A DNA stretch of 64,000 bases from Crocinitomicaceae bacterium (GTDB lineage: Bacteria > Bacteroidota > Bacteroidia > Flavobacteriales_D > Crocinitomicaceae). Both the position numbers and the translations under genes were made by a program. The notes under the pieces are model-generated. The model saw only the letters and a list, made by a program, of their open reading frames with translations, searched no databases and was not told where the DNA came from. Location of the stretch: NCBI GenBank assembly GCA_024639405.1, contig JAHEIL010000047.1:48911-112910 (forward strand), written 5' to 3'. The first letter of the stretch is position 1. Each line of letters begins with the position of its first letter. This document shows, in pieces, positions 34,490 through 44,386 of this stretch.

Positions 34490-37400
34490 ATGACTTTAAC
34501 AGAATTATCGATTAAACGTCCGTCTTTCATCATCGTTATTTTTACGATATTGATTGGTGGCGGGTTGATTTCATACAACCAATTAAGTTATGAATTATTA
34601 CCAGATTTTTCTCCGCCCATATTAACGGTTACAACGACCTACCCTGGTGCATCACCTGCAACAGTGGAAAGTCAAGTTTCTAAACCATTGGAAGATGCTT
34701 TAAGTGGTTTGGAAAATATTTCCGAAGTAACGGCTTTCTCTTTGGATAACGCATCCGTTATGTTGTTAGAATTTAAAGCTTCAGCCAATATTGACAAAGT
34801 TTTAGAAGATGCGCAGCGAAAAGTAAACAACATGCAAAACGCGTTACCAGAAGGAGCGCAAACACCTGTATTAGCTAAAATTGAACCCAATGCTTCACCA
34901 GTATTGCAAGTAAGTGCTGTCGCTAAAAACATGAGTGATCGTGATTTCATGGAATTGTTAGACGATCAAATATTACCGCAAATCAAACAAACAAAAGGTG
35001 TTGCTGAAGTTCAAGTAATCGGAGGTGAAAAACGTGAATTGCGTGTAAATGTCGATAAAGACAAAATGAAATTATATGGTCTTTCATTGGCAGCTATCAA
35101 TCAATCAATTGCTGCTGCAAACGTTGAATTCCCAACTGGAAAATTGAAAAGTACGGAAGAACAAATGACCGTTCGTTTGGCTGGAAAATACAAAACAGTT
35201 GCTGATTTAGAAAATTTAATACTAACGACTAATGGCAACTCTCCTATTCGTTTGAGTGATGTTGCAGATGTTGTAGATGGATCAAAAGATCAAATCACTG
35301 TCAGTCGATTTAACGGAGAAAATGGAGTTGGTTTGCGTATCAAAAAACAAAGTGATGCGAATGCTGTTGACATGTCGAAAGCAACTAAAAAACGATTCAA
35401 AGAAATTGAAGAAAAATACGCTACTGAAGGTGTTCATTTCACGATTGCAACAGACACATCAATTCCAACTATCGAATCTGTAGATGCTGTAATTCACGAT
35501 TTAGAGTTAGCAGTATTACTTGTAGCAGTTGTAATGATGTTATTCTTACACAGTCTACGAAATGCTTTTATCGTTTTAATTTCAATTCCAGCTTCGTTGA
35601 TTTCAACGTTTGTAGCGATGTATTTGTTAGGATATACCTTGAACTTAATGACACTTTTAGCGATGTCGTTGGTAATTGGAATCTTAGTAGATGACTCGAT
35701 TGTAGTACTTGAAAACATTTACCGTCACTTACAAATGGGTAAAAAACGTCGTCAAGCAGCCTTAGACGGACGAAATGAAATTGGATTTACAGCATTAGCA
35801 ATTACATTGGTAGATGTTGTAGTATTCTCTCCAGTAGTATTTATCGAAGGAACAATTTCAGATATCTTACACCAATTCTCTATTGTAGTTGTAGTTTCAA
35901 CGTTGATGTCCTTGTTTGTTTGTTTCACACTTACACCATGGTTAGCATCACGTTTTGCAAAAGAAGTGAAATTGAATCCAAAAAATCCATTCCAAGCATT
36001 TTTAATGTGGTTTGAACGTCGTATTTCCATCTTTACAGATCAATATGTAAAATTAGTTGGTTGGTCGTTACGTCACAAAATAATTACTGGAATTTCTATC
36101 ATTGCCATATTTATCGCAAGTTTTGCTACGATGGGTCTAGGAATTGTGGGTCAAGAGTTCGTTGCGCAAGGTGACCAAGGAAAATTCATGATTAAATTGA
36201 AATACGATAAGAGTACAACGTTTGAAGAAAATAATGCTACTACGTATGAAATTGAACAAATGATTTTGGCTCAAAAAGACATTGTTGATATTGTATTTGC
36301 AAATGTTGGTGGACCAAGTTCAGGAATGGGAGCTGCATCTTTTGGTGCTGAAAACAAATCTGAATTAACGGTAAAAATGAAACCGGGAATGCAGAAAAAA
36401 TTCCCTACTATTAAATACATGAATGCAATTCGCAAGAAAATTGAAGATAAATATTCAGGTATAGAAGTAAAAGCATTGAACATCGGAATGGTTGAATCGG
36501 AAGAAGCGCCGATTGAAATTTTCTTATCTTCTGATGATCATGATTTATTGATTCGTGAAGCGAGACGATTGAAAGCTGCTATTTTAGCAATGAAAGGAGC
36601 TAAAGATCCAACTATTTCTACAGACGATATTACACCTGAAGTTCGAATCGAATTAGACCGTGAGAAAATGGGACAATTAGGCGTTCCAATTGCTGCTGTA
36701 GGAATGCAACTTCAAAATGCATTAACTGGAAACGACGATGCACAATACGATGAAAAAGGACAAGAATATGACATTCGTGTTATGATGGACAAATTTGACC
36801 GCAAAAATGTTGACAACATCAATTCGATGACGTTTACTGCAAATGATGGAAAACAAGTTCGTTTGAGTGAAATTGCTACAGTATCTGTTGAAAATGGAAA
36901 TGGTTCTTTAGAGCGTAAAAACAGAATTAGTTCAACAACTATTCGTTCGTATGTATTAGGAACAGCATCTGGAACAGTTTCAGCAAGTATCGAAAAATAC
37001 TTATCAGAAAAACCATTAGATAAAAATGTTCGTATGACTTGGGGTGGTGAAGTGAAACGTCAAAAAGAATCGTTTGGCGCACTTGGAACAGCTATGGGAA
37101 TTGGATTAATCTTGGTTTACTTGATTATGGTTGCCTTGTATGACAACTTCGTCTATCCATTTGTGGTTCTTTTCTCCATCCTTGTTTCATTAATTGGAGC
37201 CATTCTTGCATTGAACTTAACATCTTCAAGTATGGGTATTTTCACGATGTTGGGAATGTTAATGTTACTTGGACTTGTAGCCAAGAATGCGATTTTAATT
37301 GTCGATTTTACCAATCACTTAAAAGCGGAAGGAAAATCAACTTATACCGCTTTACTTGAGGCGGTTAGAGAACGTATGCGTCCAATTTTAATGACAACGA

Positions 37401-37609
37401 TTGCCATGGTTATTGGTATGATTCCAATTGCAACAGCAACAGGATCAGGTGCAGAATGGAAAAATGGTTTAGCATGGGTATTAATTGGTGGATTAACCAG
37501 TTCAATGTTCTTAACAATTATCGTAGTTCCAATGATGTATTACATTGTGGATCGCATCAAAGCACGTTTTACAAAAAAACAAGTAAGCGTTGCAGTAGCA
37601 GAAGACTAA
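34490..37609 (+). CDS. RND multidrug efflux permease, HAE-1 type
   Basis: 1039 residues with the 12-helix AcrB layout and two large periplasmic loops. The proton-relay aspartate pair is present in TM4 (IGILVDDSIVVLENIYRH, about residue 399). Starts IKRPSFIIVIFTILIGGGLISYN as in other AcrB/MexB-like pumps. Exports drugs, bile-salt-like compounds or lipids with the adaptor and TolC partner encoded before it. Ends the operon at a strong terminator. Confidence 0.95.
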   Translation: MTLTELSIKRPSFIIVIFTILIGGGLISYNQLSYELLPDFSPPILTVTTTYPGASPATVESQVSKPLEDALSGLENISEVTAFSLDNASVMLLEFKASANIDKVLEDAQRKVNNMQNALPEGAQTPVLAKIEPNASPVLQVSAVAKNMSDRDFMELLDDQILPQIKQTKGVAEVQVIGGEKRELRVNVDKDKMKLYGLSLAAINQSIAAANVEFPTGKLKSTEEQMTVRLAGKYKTVADLENLILTTNGNSPIRLSDVADVVDGSKDQITVSRFNGENGVGLRIKKQSDANAVDMSKATKKRFKEIEEKYATEGVHFTIATDTSIPTIESVDAVIHDLELAVLLVAVVMMLFLHSLRNAFIVLISIPASLISTFVAMYLLGYTLNLMTLLAMSLVIGILVDDSIVVLENIYRHLQMGKKRRQAALDGRNEIGFTALAITLVDVVVFSPVVFIEGTISDILHQFSIVVVVSTLMSLFVCFTLTPWLASRFAKEVKLNPKNPFQAFLMWFERRISIFTDQYVKLVGWSLRHKIITGISIIAIFIASFATMGLGIVGQEFVAQGDQGKFMIKLKYDKSTTFEENNATTYEIEQMILAQKDIVDIVFANVGGPSSGMGAASFGAENKSELTVKMKPGMQKKFPTIKYMNAIRKKIEDKYSGIEVKALNIGMVESEEAPIEIFLSSDDHDLLIREARRLKAAILAMKGAKDPTISTDDITPEVRIELDREKMGQLGVPIAAVGMQLQNALTGNDDAQYDEKGQEYDIRVMMDKFDRKNVDNINSMTFTANDGKQVRLSEIATVSVENGNGSLERKNRISSTTIRSYVLGTASGTVSASIEKYLSEKPLDKNVRMTWGGEVKRQKESFGALGTAMGIGLILVYLIMVALYDNFVYPFVVLFSILVSLIGAILALNLTSSSMGIFTMLGMLMLLGLVAKNAILIVDFTNHLKAEGKSTYTALLEAVRERMRPILMTTIAMVIGMIPIATATGSGAEWKNGLAWVLIGGLTSSMFLTIIVVPMMYYIVDRIKARFTKKQVSVAVAED

Positions 37610-37627
37610 TTTAAAGTTGAATAATGA

Positions 37628-37658
37628 AACGCTCTTCAGAATTGGAGAGCGTTTTTTT
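37628..37658 (+). terminator. terminator of the RND operon
   Basis: AACGCTCT (37628-37635) pairs with AGAGCGTT (37646-37653), followed by T-run to 37658. Confidence 0.9.
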
Positions 37659-37688
37659 GTGCTAATAATTTGGTTTCTTAGATGGTTG

Positions 37689-37719
37689 TTGGGTATCACA
37701 GATTTTATCCTTAAATTTG
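37689..37719 (+). promoter_or_regulatory. promoter of lpdA
   Basis: TTG 37689-37691 (-33) and TAAATTTG 37712-37719 (-7), spacing 20, 25 bases before the ATG. Confidence 0.65.
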
Positions 37720-37744
37720 TGCATTAATTTTTAGTATTAAAAAT

Positions 37745-39136
37745 ATGAACTACGATATTATTGTTATTGGAAGCGGACCTGGAGGATATGTAACTGCCAT
37801 TCGCGCATCTCAATTAGGCTTAAAAACTGCGGTTGTTGAGCGTGAATCTTTAGGTGGTGTTTGTTTAAATTGGGGATGTATTCCTACAAAAGCATTGATA
37901 AAAAGTGCAAACGTTTTTGAATACTTAACACATGCAAGTGATTACGGAATTAACGTAAAAGATGCAAGTGTTGATTTCAATGCTATGGTTGATCGTAGTC
38001 GTGGCGTTGCTAGCGGTATGAGTAACGGAATTCAATTTTTGATGAAAAAAAATAAAATTGACGTTTTAAAAGGTACTGGTGTTGTGAAAGCAGGTAAAAA
38101 AGTTGCTGTAACAGCAGAAGATGGTACAACTACTGAATACACTGCTGACAAAGGAGTTATTATTGCAACAGGAGCTCGTTCACGTGAATTGCCTAATTTG
38201 CCACAAGATGGTGAAAAAATCATTGGTTACCGTCAAGCGATGACCTTAAAAACACAACCTAAAAAACTGGTTGTAGTTGGTTCTGGAGCTATCGGTGTTG
38301 AATTTGCATATTTCTACAATGCTATTGGAACTGAAGTTACAGTTATTGAATATTTGCCAAACATTGTTCCGATTGAAGACGAAGAAGTTTCTAAGCAATT
38401 AGAAAAATCATTCAAAAAAATGGGTGTTAATGTTATGACAAATGCATCTGTTGAATCAGTTGATACTAAAGGTAAAGGTTGTGTTGTTACCGTTAAAACT
38501 GCAAAAGGAGAAGAAAAAATCGAATGTGATGTTGTTCTTTCAGCTGTAGGTATTGCTGCAAATATTGAAAATTTAGGTTTAGAAGATTTAGGAATCGTTG
38601 TTGACAAAGGTCGTATTTTAGTAAACGATTTCTACCAAACGAATATCCCAGGATATTATGCAATTGGAGATGTGATTCCTACTGCTGCATTGGCACACGT
38701 TGCTTCTGCTGAAGGAATTATCTGTGTGGAGAAAATTGCGGGTCACCACCCTGCACCTCTTGATTATGGAAACATCCCGGGTTGTACATATTGTTCTCCA
38801 GAAGTTGCATCTGTTGGTATGACAGAAAAAGCAGCTAAAGAAGCTGGTAAAGAGATTAAAATTGGTAAATTCCCATTCTCTGCTTCAGGTAAAGCTAGTG
38901 CTTCCGGAGCAAAAGACGGATTCGTTAAATTGATTTTTGATGCGAAATACGGTGAATTATTAGGTGCGCACATGATTGGTGCTAATGTAACTGAAATGAT
39001 CGCAGAAATCGTTGCTATTCGTAAATTAGAAACAACGGGTGAAGAATTGATTAAAACAGTTCACCCTCACCCTACAATGTCAGAAGCAATTATGGAAGCT
39101 GCTGCCGCTGCATATGGTGAAGTGATTCATTTGTAA
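37745..39136 (+). CDS. lpdA: dihydrolipoyl dehydrogenase
   Basis: 463 residues. E3 component of the 2-oxo-acid dehydrogenase and glycine-cleavage complexes; reoxidises dihydrolipoamide with NAD+. FAD-binding GSGPGGYVTAIRA (near residue 9), redox disulfide GGVCLNWGCIPTKAL (about 37-51), NAD-binding VVVGSGAIGVEFAYFYNAIG, and the active-site His-Glu dyad in TVHPHPTMSE near the C-terminus. Single gene with own promoter and terminator. Confidence 0.96.
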   Translation: MNYDIIVIGSGPGGYVTAIRASQLGLKTAVVERESLGGVCLNWGCIPTKALIKSANVFEYLTHASDYGINVKDASVDFNAMVDRSRGVASGMSNGIQFLMKKNKIDVLKGTGVVKAGKKVAVTAEDGTTTEYTADKGVIIATGARSRELPNLPQDGEKIIGYRQAMTLKTQPKKLVVVGSGAIGVEFAYFYNAIGTEVTVIEYLPNIVPIEDEEVSKQLEKSFKKMGVNVMTNASVESVDTKGKGCVVTVKTAKGEEKIECDVVLSAVGIAANIENLGLEDLGIVVDKGRILVNDFYQTNIPGYYAIGDVIPTAALAHVASAEGIICVEKIAGHHPAPLDYGNIPGCTYCSPEVASVGMTEKAAKEAGKEIKIGKFPFSASGKASASGAKDGFVKLIFDAKYGELLGAHMIGANVTEMIAEIVAIRKLETTGEELIKTVHPHPTMSEAIMEAAAAAYGEVIHL

Positions 39137-39152
39137 TCTAAAAATACATTCA

Positions 39153-39187
39153 AAAAAAAAGTCCTAGAAATTCTAGGACTTTTTTTA
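39153..39187. terminator. bidirectional terminator between lpdA and menB
   Basis: AAAGTCCTAGAA pairs with TTCTAGGACTTT, flanked by A- and T-runs, between convergent genes. Confidence 0.9.
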
Positions 39188-39200
39188 TACACTAATTTTA

Positions 39201-40022
39201 TCAAGGAAATTTAGGGAATTTTTGAAAATCTGGATCTCTTTTTTCTAAAAAGGCATGTTTTCCTTCTTGAGCTTCTTCAGTTAAATAAAACATTAGAGTT
39301 GCATCTCCAGCCAATTCCATAATTCCGTGTTGACCGTCTAATTCTGCATTTAAACCGCGTTTAATCATACGAATAGCCAACGGACTTCTTTTCATAATCG
39401 TTTTACACCATTGAACAGTTGTATCTTCTAATTCTTCCAACGGAACGACTTTGTTCACCATTCCCATTTTCTCAGCTTCTTCTGCAGTATATTGTTCACA
39501 TAAAAACCAAATTTCACGTGCTTTCTTTTGTCCAACACAACGTGCTAAATAAGATGAACCAAATCCACCATCAAAGCTACCTACTTTCGGTCCAGTTTGA
39601 CCAAAACGTGCATTCTCAGAAGCTATCGTTATATCACAAACAACATGCAGCACATGTCCACCGCCAATGGCATAACCATTTACCATAGCAATCACAGGCT
39701 TTGGCATTGATCGAATTGCTTTGTGTAAATCCAAAACATTTAAACGTGGCACTCCATTTTCAGAAATATAACCACCAATACCTTTAACATTTTGATCTCC
39801 GCCTGAACAGAAAGCTTTATCTCCTGCGCCAGTTAAAACGATGACACTAATATCGTTGCGTTCTCTACAAATATTCATAGCATCCAACATTTCCATATTG
39901 GTTTCAGGTCGAAACGCATTGTAAACACGTGGACGATTGATGGTTATTTTTGCAATCCCTTCAAAGAAATCAAATTTAATGTCGGTATAATTTTTTATTG
40001 TTGTCCAATTTCTTGTTGCCAT
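39201..40022 (-). CDS. menB: 1,4-dihydroxy-2-naphthoyl-CoA synthase
   Basis: 273 residues from ATG at 40022. Crotonase-fold enzyme that closes the naphthoate ring in menaquinone synthesis, the usual quinone of Bacteroidetes. Motifs: [85 protein letters not shown] start 18 bases further upstream coincides with the -7 box (TAAATTTG, minus, 40045-40038), so it is rejected. Confidence 0.95.
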   Translation of the reverse strand: MATRNWTTIKNYTDIKFDFFEGIAKITINRPRVYNAFRPETNMEMLDAMNICRERNDISVIVLTGAGDKAFCSGGDQNVKGIGGYISENGVPRLNVLDLHKAIRSMPKPVIAMVNGYAIGGGHVLHVVCDITIASENARFGQTGPKVGSFDGGFGSSYLARCVGQKKAREIWFLCEQYTAEEAEKMGMVNKVVPLEELEDTTVQWCKTIMKRSPLAIRMIKRGLNAELDGQHGIMELAGDATLMFYLTEEAQEGKHAFLEKRDPDFQKFPKFP

Positions 40023-40037
40023 AAATGAATTTTTTGT

Positions 40038-40045
40038 CAAATTTA
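40038..40045 (-). promoter_or_regulatory. -7 box for menB
   Basis: Minus-strand TAAATTTG 16 bases before the menB ATG. Confidence 0.5.
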
Positions 40046-40079
40046 CTAAGTGTTTTTGGGAAAGGAAAGAAAAAACAAC

Positions 40080-40973
40080 TTAACTTCCTTTCGGTGTATA
40101 CATTGTAATGCCTTTTTCTTGGTATGCGTTGAGCATAGTTTGATACATACCATCTGCAGAAACAACCAAGGTTGGTGCTTTCCCGATTTTAGCATGTTTC
40201 AAAACACCTGCATCTTCAAAAATAGGAATTAAGTCATCACATTTTCTTTTTTTACTTTGAGCGGGATCATGAACGTATGTTTCCATATCTTTAATTTCGC
40301 CACTTTCCAATAAAACTTTCACGTTAAAAGGTGTTGGAAAATAAACTGGGAATTTAAAATTTGATACCGCATCTTCTAATAAATGTAAACTTGTTCCTGC
40401 ATTGGCAAGTGTAACTCCAATGTATAAAATCTTACCTTTTTGTTCCACCAATTTATAAAACGGACTGTTTTTAGTATAAGGTGTTTTTTCACCAAAATGG
40501 GTTTGAGTAAAATAACTAGCATCCGGTCCAATACAAGAAACAGGTTCTGTTGGATGCGCACTCCTTTTCGCTCCAGGTAATAATCTAAAATATTCGCTGA
40601 TTACTCCTAATTTAGAACGTGAATTTTGTACATCAAAAAGCTTGTTTTTTTGGATATAATTCAGTTGATACTCCGCATTTGGTGAATTGGGCATTAATAC
40701 ATTCCCTTTTTCTCCTACAACAAACAATAGCGCGTCAACTATATCTTTAGGTCCATTTTTTAAATACCCAATTTTAGACAAACTAGAATGCACCAAAACA
40801 CTGTCTCCTTTTTGAATCCCACAATCAATAATATCTTGGATTAATTGTTCTTTTGAAATAAACTCATTCTTTGCTTGTAATTCATTTAAGACAGCTGTTT
40901 GTTGCTGCTTTTTATATTTACGGTACACCTTTAATAAGAACAAAGGGCTTATCGATCGAATGAAATTCCGCAT
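40080..40973 (-). CDS. AAC(3)-family (YokD-like) N-acetyltransferase homologue
   Basis: 297 residues from ATG at 40973. Antibiotic_NAT fold: VLVHSSLSKIGYL, NVLMPNSPNAEYQ, SRSKLGVISEYFR, KRSAHPTEPVSCIGPDA (catalytic-type His in SAHP) and LHLLEDAV. Family members acetylate the 3-amino group of aminoglycosides, but many chromosomal relatives act on other amines or coenzyme-like substrates. It is the last gene of an operon with a TonB-like and a WG-repeat protein and shows no sign of mobility. Resistance is not implied. Confidence 0.85.
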   Translation of the reverse strand: MRNFIRSISPLFLLKVYRKYKKQQQTAVLNELQAKNEFISKEQLIQDIIDCGIQKGDSVLVHSSLSKIGYLKNGPKDIVDALLFVVGEKGNVLMPNSPNAEYQLNYIQKNKLFDVQNSRSKLGVISEYFRLLPGAKRSAHPTEPVSCIGPDASYFTQTHFGEKTPYTKNSPFYKLVEQKGKILYIGVTLANAGTSLHLLEDAVSNFKFPVYFPTPFNVKVLLESGEIKDMETYVHDPAQSKKRKCDDLIPIFEDAGVLKHAKIGKAPTLVVSADGMYQTMLNAYQEKGITMYTPKGS

Positions 40974-40974
40974 A

Positions 40975-41769
40975 TTATTGAGCAACAAAAGTATATAAAA
41001 TACTACCTTCTTGAGATTTTGGCGCATTTGCACTGTAACTGAAACGAGAAAGTTTAGCATATTTTAATGCTTGTTCTATCATGCATCCATTGGCATTTGA
41101 ACTTTTAGCAGGGACATACAATGCGTTAGTAACAGAACCATTTGCATTTACAGCAATTTGGACAAATACGCGACCTGCAGAACCGTGTCCACAAGTATAA
41201 CCAGGATTACGAACGTACCAATTGTTGTTTTGGTGTGGAGATCGATCTGCTAAAGACCAATCTACCATTACGTTTCCTGCAAAAGCAGTATTTCCACCTT
41301 TTTGATTTGTTAGTGATTGTTTAGTAGCCGAAGACGACGATTTTGTCGCTTGATTTTTTCGGTTATCCATTTCTTGCTGAATCGCTTTTCGTTTCTCTGC
41401 TCCACCTGTTTCTGCAAACAATTGACGTTCATAATCTTTCACCGATTGTTCAACAGATTTAGCAGAAGAAGATGACATTGCTTTGTTTTCAGTGTAATCA
41501 TCCATTGAACGTTGACGTGTATCATGAACATCACGCGCCATATTTTTAACTGGCCCATTTTGTTGATTAGTTTGAATTTCAACATTCTCTGGAGTTAATT
41601 CAAGTTCTTCTTTAATTATTTCTACACTAGATTGATCAAAAAATGGTTGAATCGGAAAAGCACGTTCTACCGTTTCTAATTCCAAATAAATAAAAACACC
41701 AATGTAAACAGCAAAAGCAGCAACAAAACCGTATTTATAACGATCCAATATGTAGAACAATTTATTCAC
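40975..41769 (-). CDS. TonB-like periplasm-spanning protein
   Basis: 264 residues. Short cytoplasmic start, one membrane helix (KYGFVAAFAVYIGVFIYL, about 13-30), a charged and Ser/Gln-rich helical spacer (70-165), and a C-terminal ~90-residue domain resembling the TonB C-terminus (AGRVFVQIAVNANGSVTNALYV...ALKYAKLSRFSY). It probably transmits inner-membrane energy or force to an outer-membrane partner. No ExbB/ExbD genes are nearby. Overlaps the WG-repeat gene by eight bases. Confidence 0.75.
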   Translation of the reverse strand: MNKLFYILDRYKYGFVAAFAVYIGVFIYLELETVERAFPIQPFFDQSSVEIIKEELELTPENVEIQTNQQNGPVKNMARDVHDTRQRSMDDYTENKAMSSSSAKSVEQSVKDYERQLFAETGGAEKRKAIQQEMDNRKNQATKSSSSATKQSLTNQKGGNTAFAGNVMVDWSLADRSPHQNNNWYVRNPGYTCGHGSAGRVFVQIAVNANGSVTNALYVPAKSSNANGCMIEQALKYAKLSRFSYSANAPKSQEGSILYTFVAQ

Positions 41770-43882
41770 GATTTGATTTTACATTAATTATTTTCATTTC
41801 AGGAAAGTAGAAATAATCTACTGTTTGATTCGTGTTTAATGCATAAAAATCAGTGTCTATTTGTCGAATTTGATCGTAATTTGCAGCAACAATTTCTTTT
41901 CCATTGGATGAATATATTCCTTTTTTCCCATTGACTGTTCCAATAAACAAGTTTTTATTCAAGGGAATCAATTCAGAAAAGAAAAAAGGCACGTTTTCTT
42001 CACCTTTTAAATTTATGGACAATTGAACTGCTGCTTTTTCAACTTTAGCAAAACCATTGATAAAGCTATCTGCTTTGGTGTATATAGGCTTTAATATTTC
42101 ACGATTATTAAGGTCAATAAAAGTCCAGTTTTTTCCTTTTGCTACTGCAATGAAGTTACTCAATTCACCCATGTCTGAATAACTAAAAGGAATTTTTACT
42201 TTTCCAGATTTATGAATTACACCAAATTTTCCTTTTAAGCGCGCAATGGCATATTCACCTGAAAATTTGCACCTGTTTTTAAAATTGGTGATTAAATCAT
42301 ATTTCGGTGTAATTGATACATTCCCTATCGAATCTAAAAAACCAATTAGGTTATTTTGCACTATGATTGCTCGATCGTTTGACAAAACACCTATTTCTTG
42401 AAAAATAGCCTCCGTTTTTTTAACACCTTTATTGGTGATTAAACCAAACATTTCTGAAGTTTCATAGACAAACATAGAATCATTAAATGGTATTAAGTTA
42501 TCGTGCATTGCAGGAATCACCCACTCACCTCTTTCGTTTATTAACCCTTGTTTACCAGCTACTTGAACTTTTGCAAAACCATTAATAAAATCAAATGCCT
42601 CTTCAAATTGAGCAGGAATTACCAAGTAGTTACTTCTTGAAAAATAGCCGTAAAGACTGTCTTTAAGCGCATAAATCAATCCATTCGATTCACTTCCTAA
42701 ATCTTTATATTGAATTGGGAAAATTTCTTTACCAGTTCGGTCAATGTATCCAAATAAACCGTTTTTTTCCACCAACGCTCTTCCTTTTTCAAAATCAGAA
42801 CCACTTGAAAAGATAAACGGAAGCACTATTTTATTGTTTCGATCGATGTAACCATATTTGCCATCTTTTGAGGCCAATGCTAAATCTTCTTTGAAGAAAT
42901 TCAATGATTCGTAGCTTGGTGGAATAACTTCAGTACCATTCATATCCATAAAGCCAAATAAATTTGATGCTTGAAAAGGCAATAAATTGATTTTAGAACG
43001 ATTAATTGCTGTTTCTAATTCATCAAAATAAGGGTATGTTGGATATACTTCTTTGAATTCTTGTAAACGACCACTAGAATACGTTACCATAAACAATTGG
43101 TACAATTTTCTCCATGCAACTGTTACATTTCGATTATCAGGAAAAAAACGTACTAAGGAATCAAACGCTGCAAGCGACTGACTTTTTGTAACAAGTGAAA
43201 ACAATTGATCTTCTGCTTGTGTAAAATATGGATTATTTGGACAATTTTTAAGAAAGCGATCAAAACCTTCAACTGATGCTGGTTGTGTATATTCTTCATA
43301 TTCTCTTGCGTTATACAATTGAATCGCTTGTTTTTGATATGCTCCGTTTTCATGCGCAACCAAATATGTTTTGAAAGCTATAGCAGTATTTGCTTTTAGC
43401 GCAACTTGATAATCAAGAGAATCAATTAGTTGATAAGCAGTAGGAAGTTCTGTTGACCAAGAATATTTAGAGATAAAAGCGTAAAAATCTGCTGTTAAAG
43501 CACTCTTTCTAATAACTTGAAATTGTTTTGAGCTAATTTCTTGACGTAAATTATGTAAGGTAGTTTTCGAATAATTAAAACTTTCAAATTGAAGTAGCTT
43601 TTTTGAAGGTAATAAATCAAATTTTAGAACAGAAATTTCACAATATTTAAATGCTGAATCTAAATTGTAAAAAGGATTGTTATTTCTAACAAAAATTGTT
43701 GCCAATCCAAAACTAGCAGCTGCTGGTTCTTTTTTAATGGCTTTATAAAAACAACTTTTCGCTTTAAAATAATCATGAATTTCCAATGCCTTAAACCCGT
43801 TTTCAATCACACTAGCTGAAGAGAAAAGAGAAAAGAATTGAGATAAAATAATGAGGAAAAAAAAGCGCATCAATATTTTCAC
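41762..43882 (-). CDS. exported WG-repeat protein with TPR-like N-terminal half
   Basis: 706 residues. Signal peptide MRFFFLIILSQFFSLFSSA. Residues ~25-310 are helical and TPR-like (ALEIHDYFKAKSCFYKAIKKEP). From ~315 to 690 there are about ten WG-type repeats of ~35-45 residues (LFGFMDMNGTEVIPPSY, KYGYIDRNNKIVLPF, LFGYIDRTGKEIFPIQY). WG repeats form beta-propeller-like binding surfaces; no enzyme is implied. First gene of a three-gene operon with the TonB-like and AAC(3)-like proteins. Confidence 0.85.
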   Translation of the reverse strand: MKILMRFFFLIILSQFFSLFSSASVIENGFKALEIHDYFKAKSCFYKAIKKEPAAASFGLATIFVRNNNPFYNLDSAFKYCEISVLKFDLLPSKKLLQFESFNYSKTTLHNLRQEISSKQFQVIRKSALTADFYAFISKYSWSTELPTAYQLIDSLDYQVALKANTAIAFKTYLVAHENGAYQKQAIQLYNAREYEEYTQPASVEGFDRFLKNCPNNPYFTQAEDQLFSLVTKSQSLAAFDSLVRFFPDNRNVTVAWRKLYQLFMVTYSSGRLQEFKEVYPTYPYFDELETAINRSKINLLPFQASNLFGFMDMNGTEVIPPSYESLNFFKEDLALASKDGKYGYIDRNNKIVLPFIFSSGSDFEKGRALVEKNGLFGYIDRTGKEIFPIQYKDLGSESNGLIYALKDSLYGYFSRSNYLVIPAQFEEAFDFINGFAKVQVAGKQGLINERGEWVIPAMHDNLIPFNDSMFVYETSEMFGLITNKGVKKTEAIFQEIGVLSNDRAIIVQNNLIGFLDSIGNVSITPKYDLITNFKNRCKFSGEYAIARLKGKFGVIHKSGKVKIPFSYSDMGELSNFIAVAKGKNWTFIDLNNREILKPIYTKADSFINGFAKVEKAAVQLSINLKGEENVPFFFSELIPLNKNLFIGTVNGKKGIYSSNGKEIVAANYDQIRQIDTDFYALNTNQTVDYFYFPEMKIINVKSNRE

Positions 43883-43935
43883 GTGTTGTTTTTTATAGTG
43901 TAACGAATAAATGAATTATTACGGTATAAAATTAC

Positions 43936-43970
43936 ATAAAAAAACCTTCATCTAAAAGGATGAAGGTTCT
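43936..43970 (-). terminator. rpmE terminator
   Basis: AACCTTCATC (43943-43952) pairs with GATGAAGGTT (43959-43968); on the minus strand a T-run follows. Confidence 0.88.
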
Positions 43971-43992
43971 TACATATTTTAACAGATTGTCA

Positions 43993-44247
43993 TTATTTCA
44001 TATGACGACCATAACGGTTTTTGAATTTATCGATACGACCCGCAGTATCCACGAATTGTACAATTCCAGTAAAGAACGGGTGAGATTTATGTGAAATATC
44101 TAATTTTACTAATGGATATTCATTACCATCTTCCCATTTAATAGTTTCGTGTGAAGTAGCACAAGATGGACATACAAACGCATAATCGTTTGACATATCT
44201 TTAAAAACTACCATTCTGTAATCATCTGGGTGTATATCTTTTCTCAT
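43993..44247 (-). CDS. rpmE: 50S ribosomal protein L31, type B
   Basis: 84 residues. KDIHPDDYRMVVFKDMSNDYAF and SHPFFTGIVQFVDTAGRIDKFKNRYG are characteristic of type-B L31. A CPSC pair (about residues 26-29) is present; type B usually lacks the zinc cysteines, and type A has two pairs. Single gene with consensus promoter and terminator. Confidence 0.95.
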   Translation of the reverse strand: MRKDIHPDDYRMVVFKDMSNDYAFVCPSCATSHETIKWEDGNEYPLVKLDISHKSHPFFTGIVQFVDTAGRIDKFKNRYGRHMK

Positions 44248-44288
44248 TTTTATTGTAATTAAATGCTGTTATTCCTTATTACGGGATG

Positions 44289-44320
44289 CAAAGTTAATCA
44301 AACTTTTTAAAAACAATCAA
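44289..44320 (-). promoter_or_regulatory. promoter of rpmE
   Basis: Minus strand: TTG 44320-44318 (-33) and TAACTTTG 44296-44289 (-7), spacing 21; a second TTG at 44316-44314 would give 17. Confidence 0.6.
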
Positions 44321-44356
44321 TTTTTTTTAATTAAAATAAACTTTGTTTGTTTTCGT

Positions 44357-44364
44357 TACCTTTG
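44357..44364 (+). promoter_or_regulatory. -7 box for the beta-helix lipoprotein gene
   Basis: TACCTTTG, TAnnTTTG match, 22 bases before the GTG start at 44387. Confidence 0.5.
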
Positions 44365-44386
44365 TAAAAATAATAAATAATCCAAC

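Noticed and set aside
40080-40973. Mobile aminoglycoside-resistance gene
   Set aside because: The AAC(3)-like gene is embedded in a chromosomal operon, has the same base composition as its neighbours, and no transposase or integron feature is nearby.
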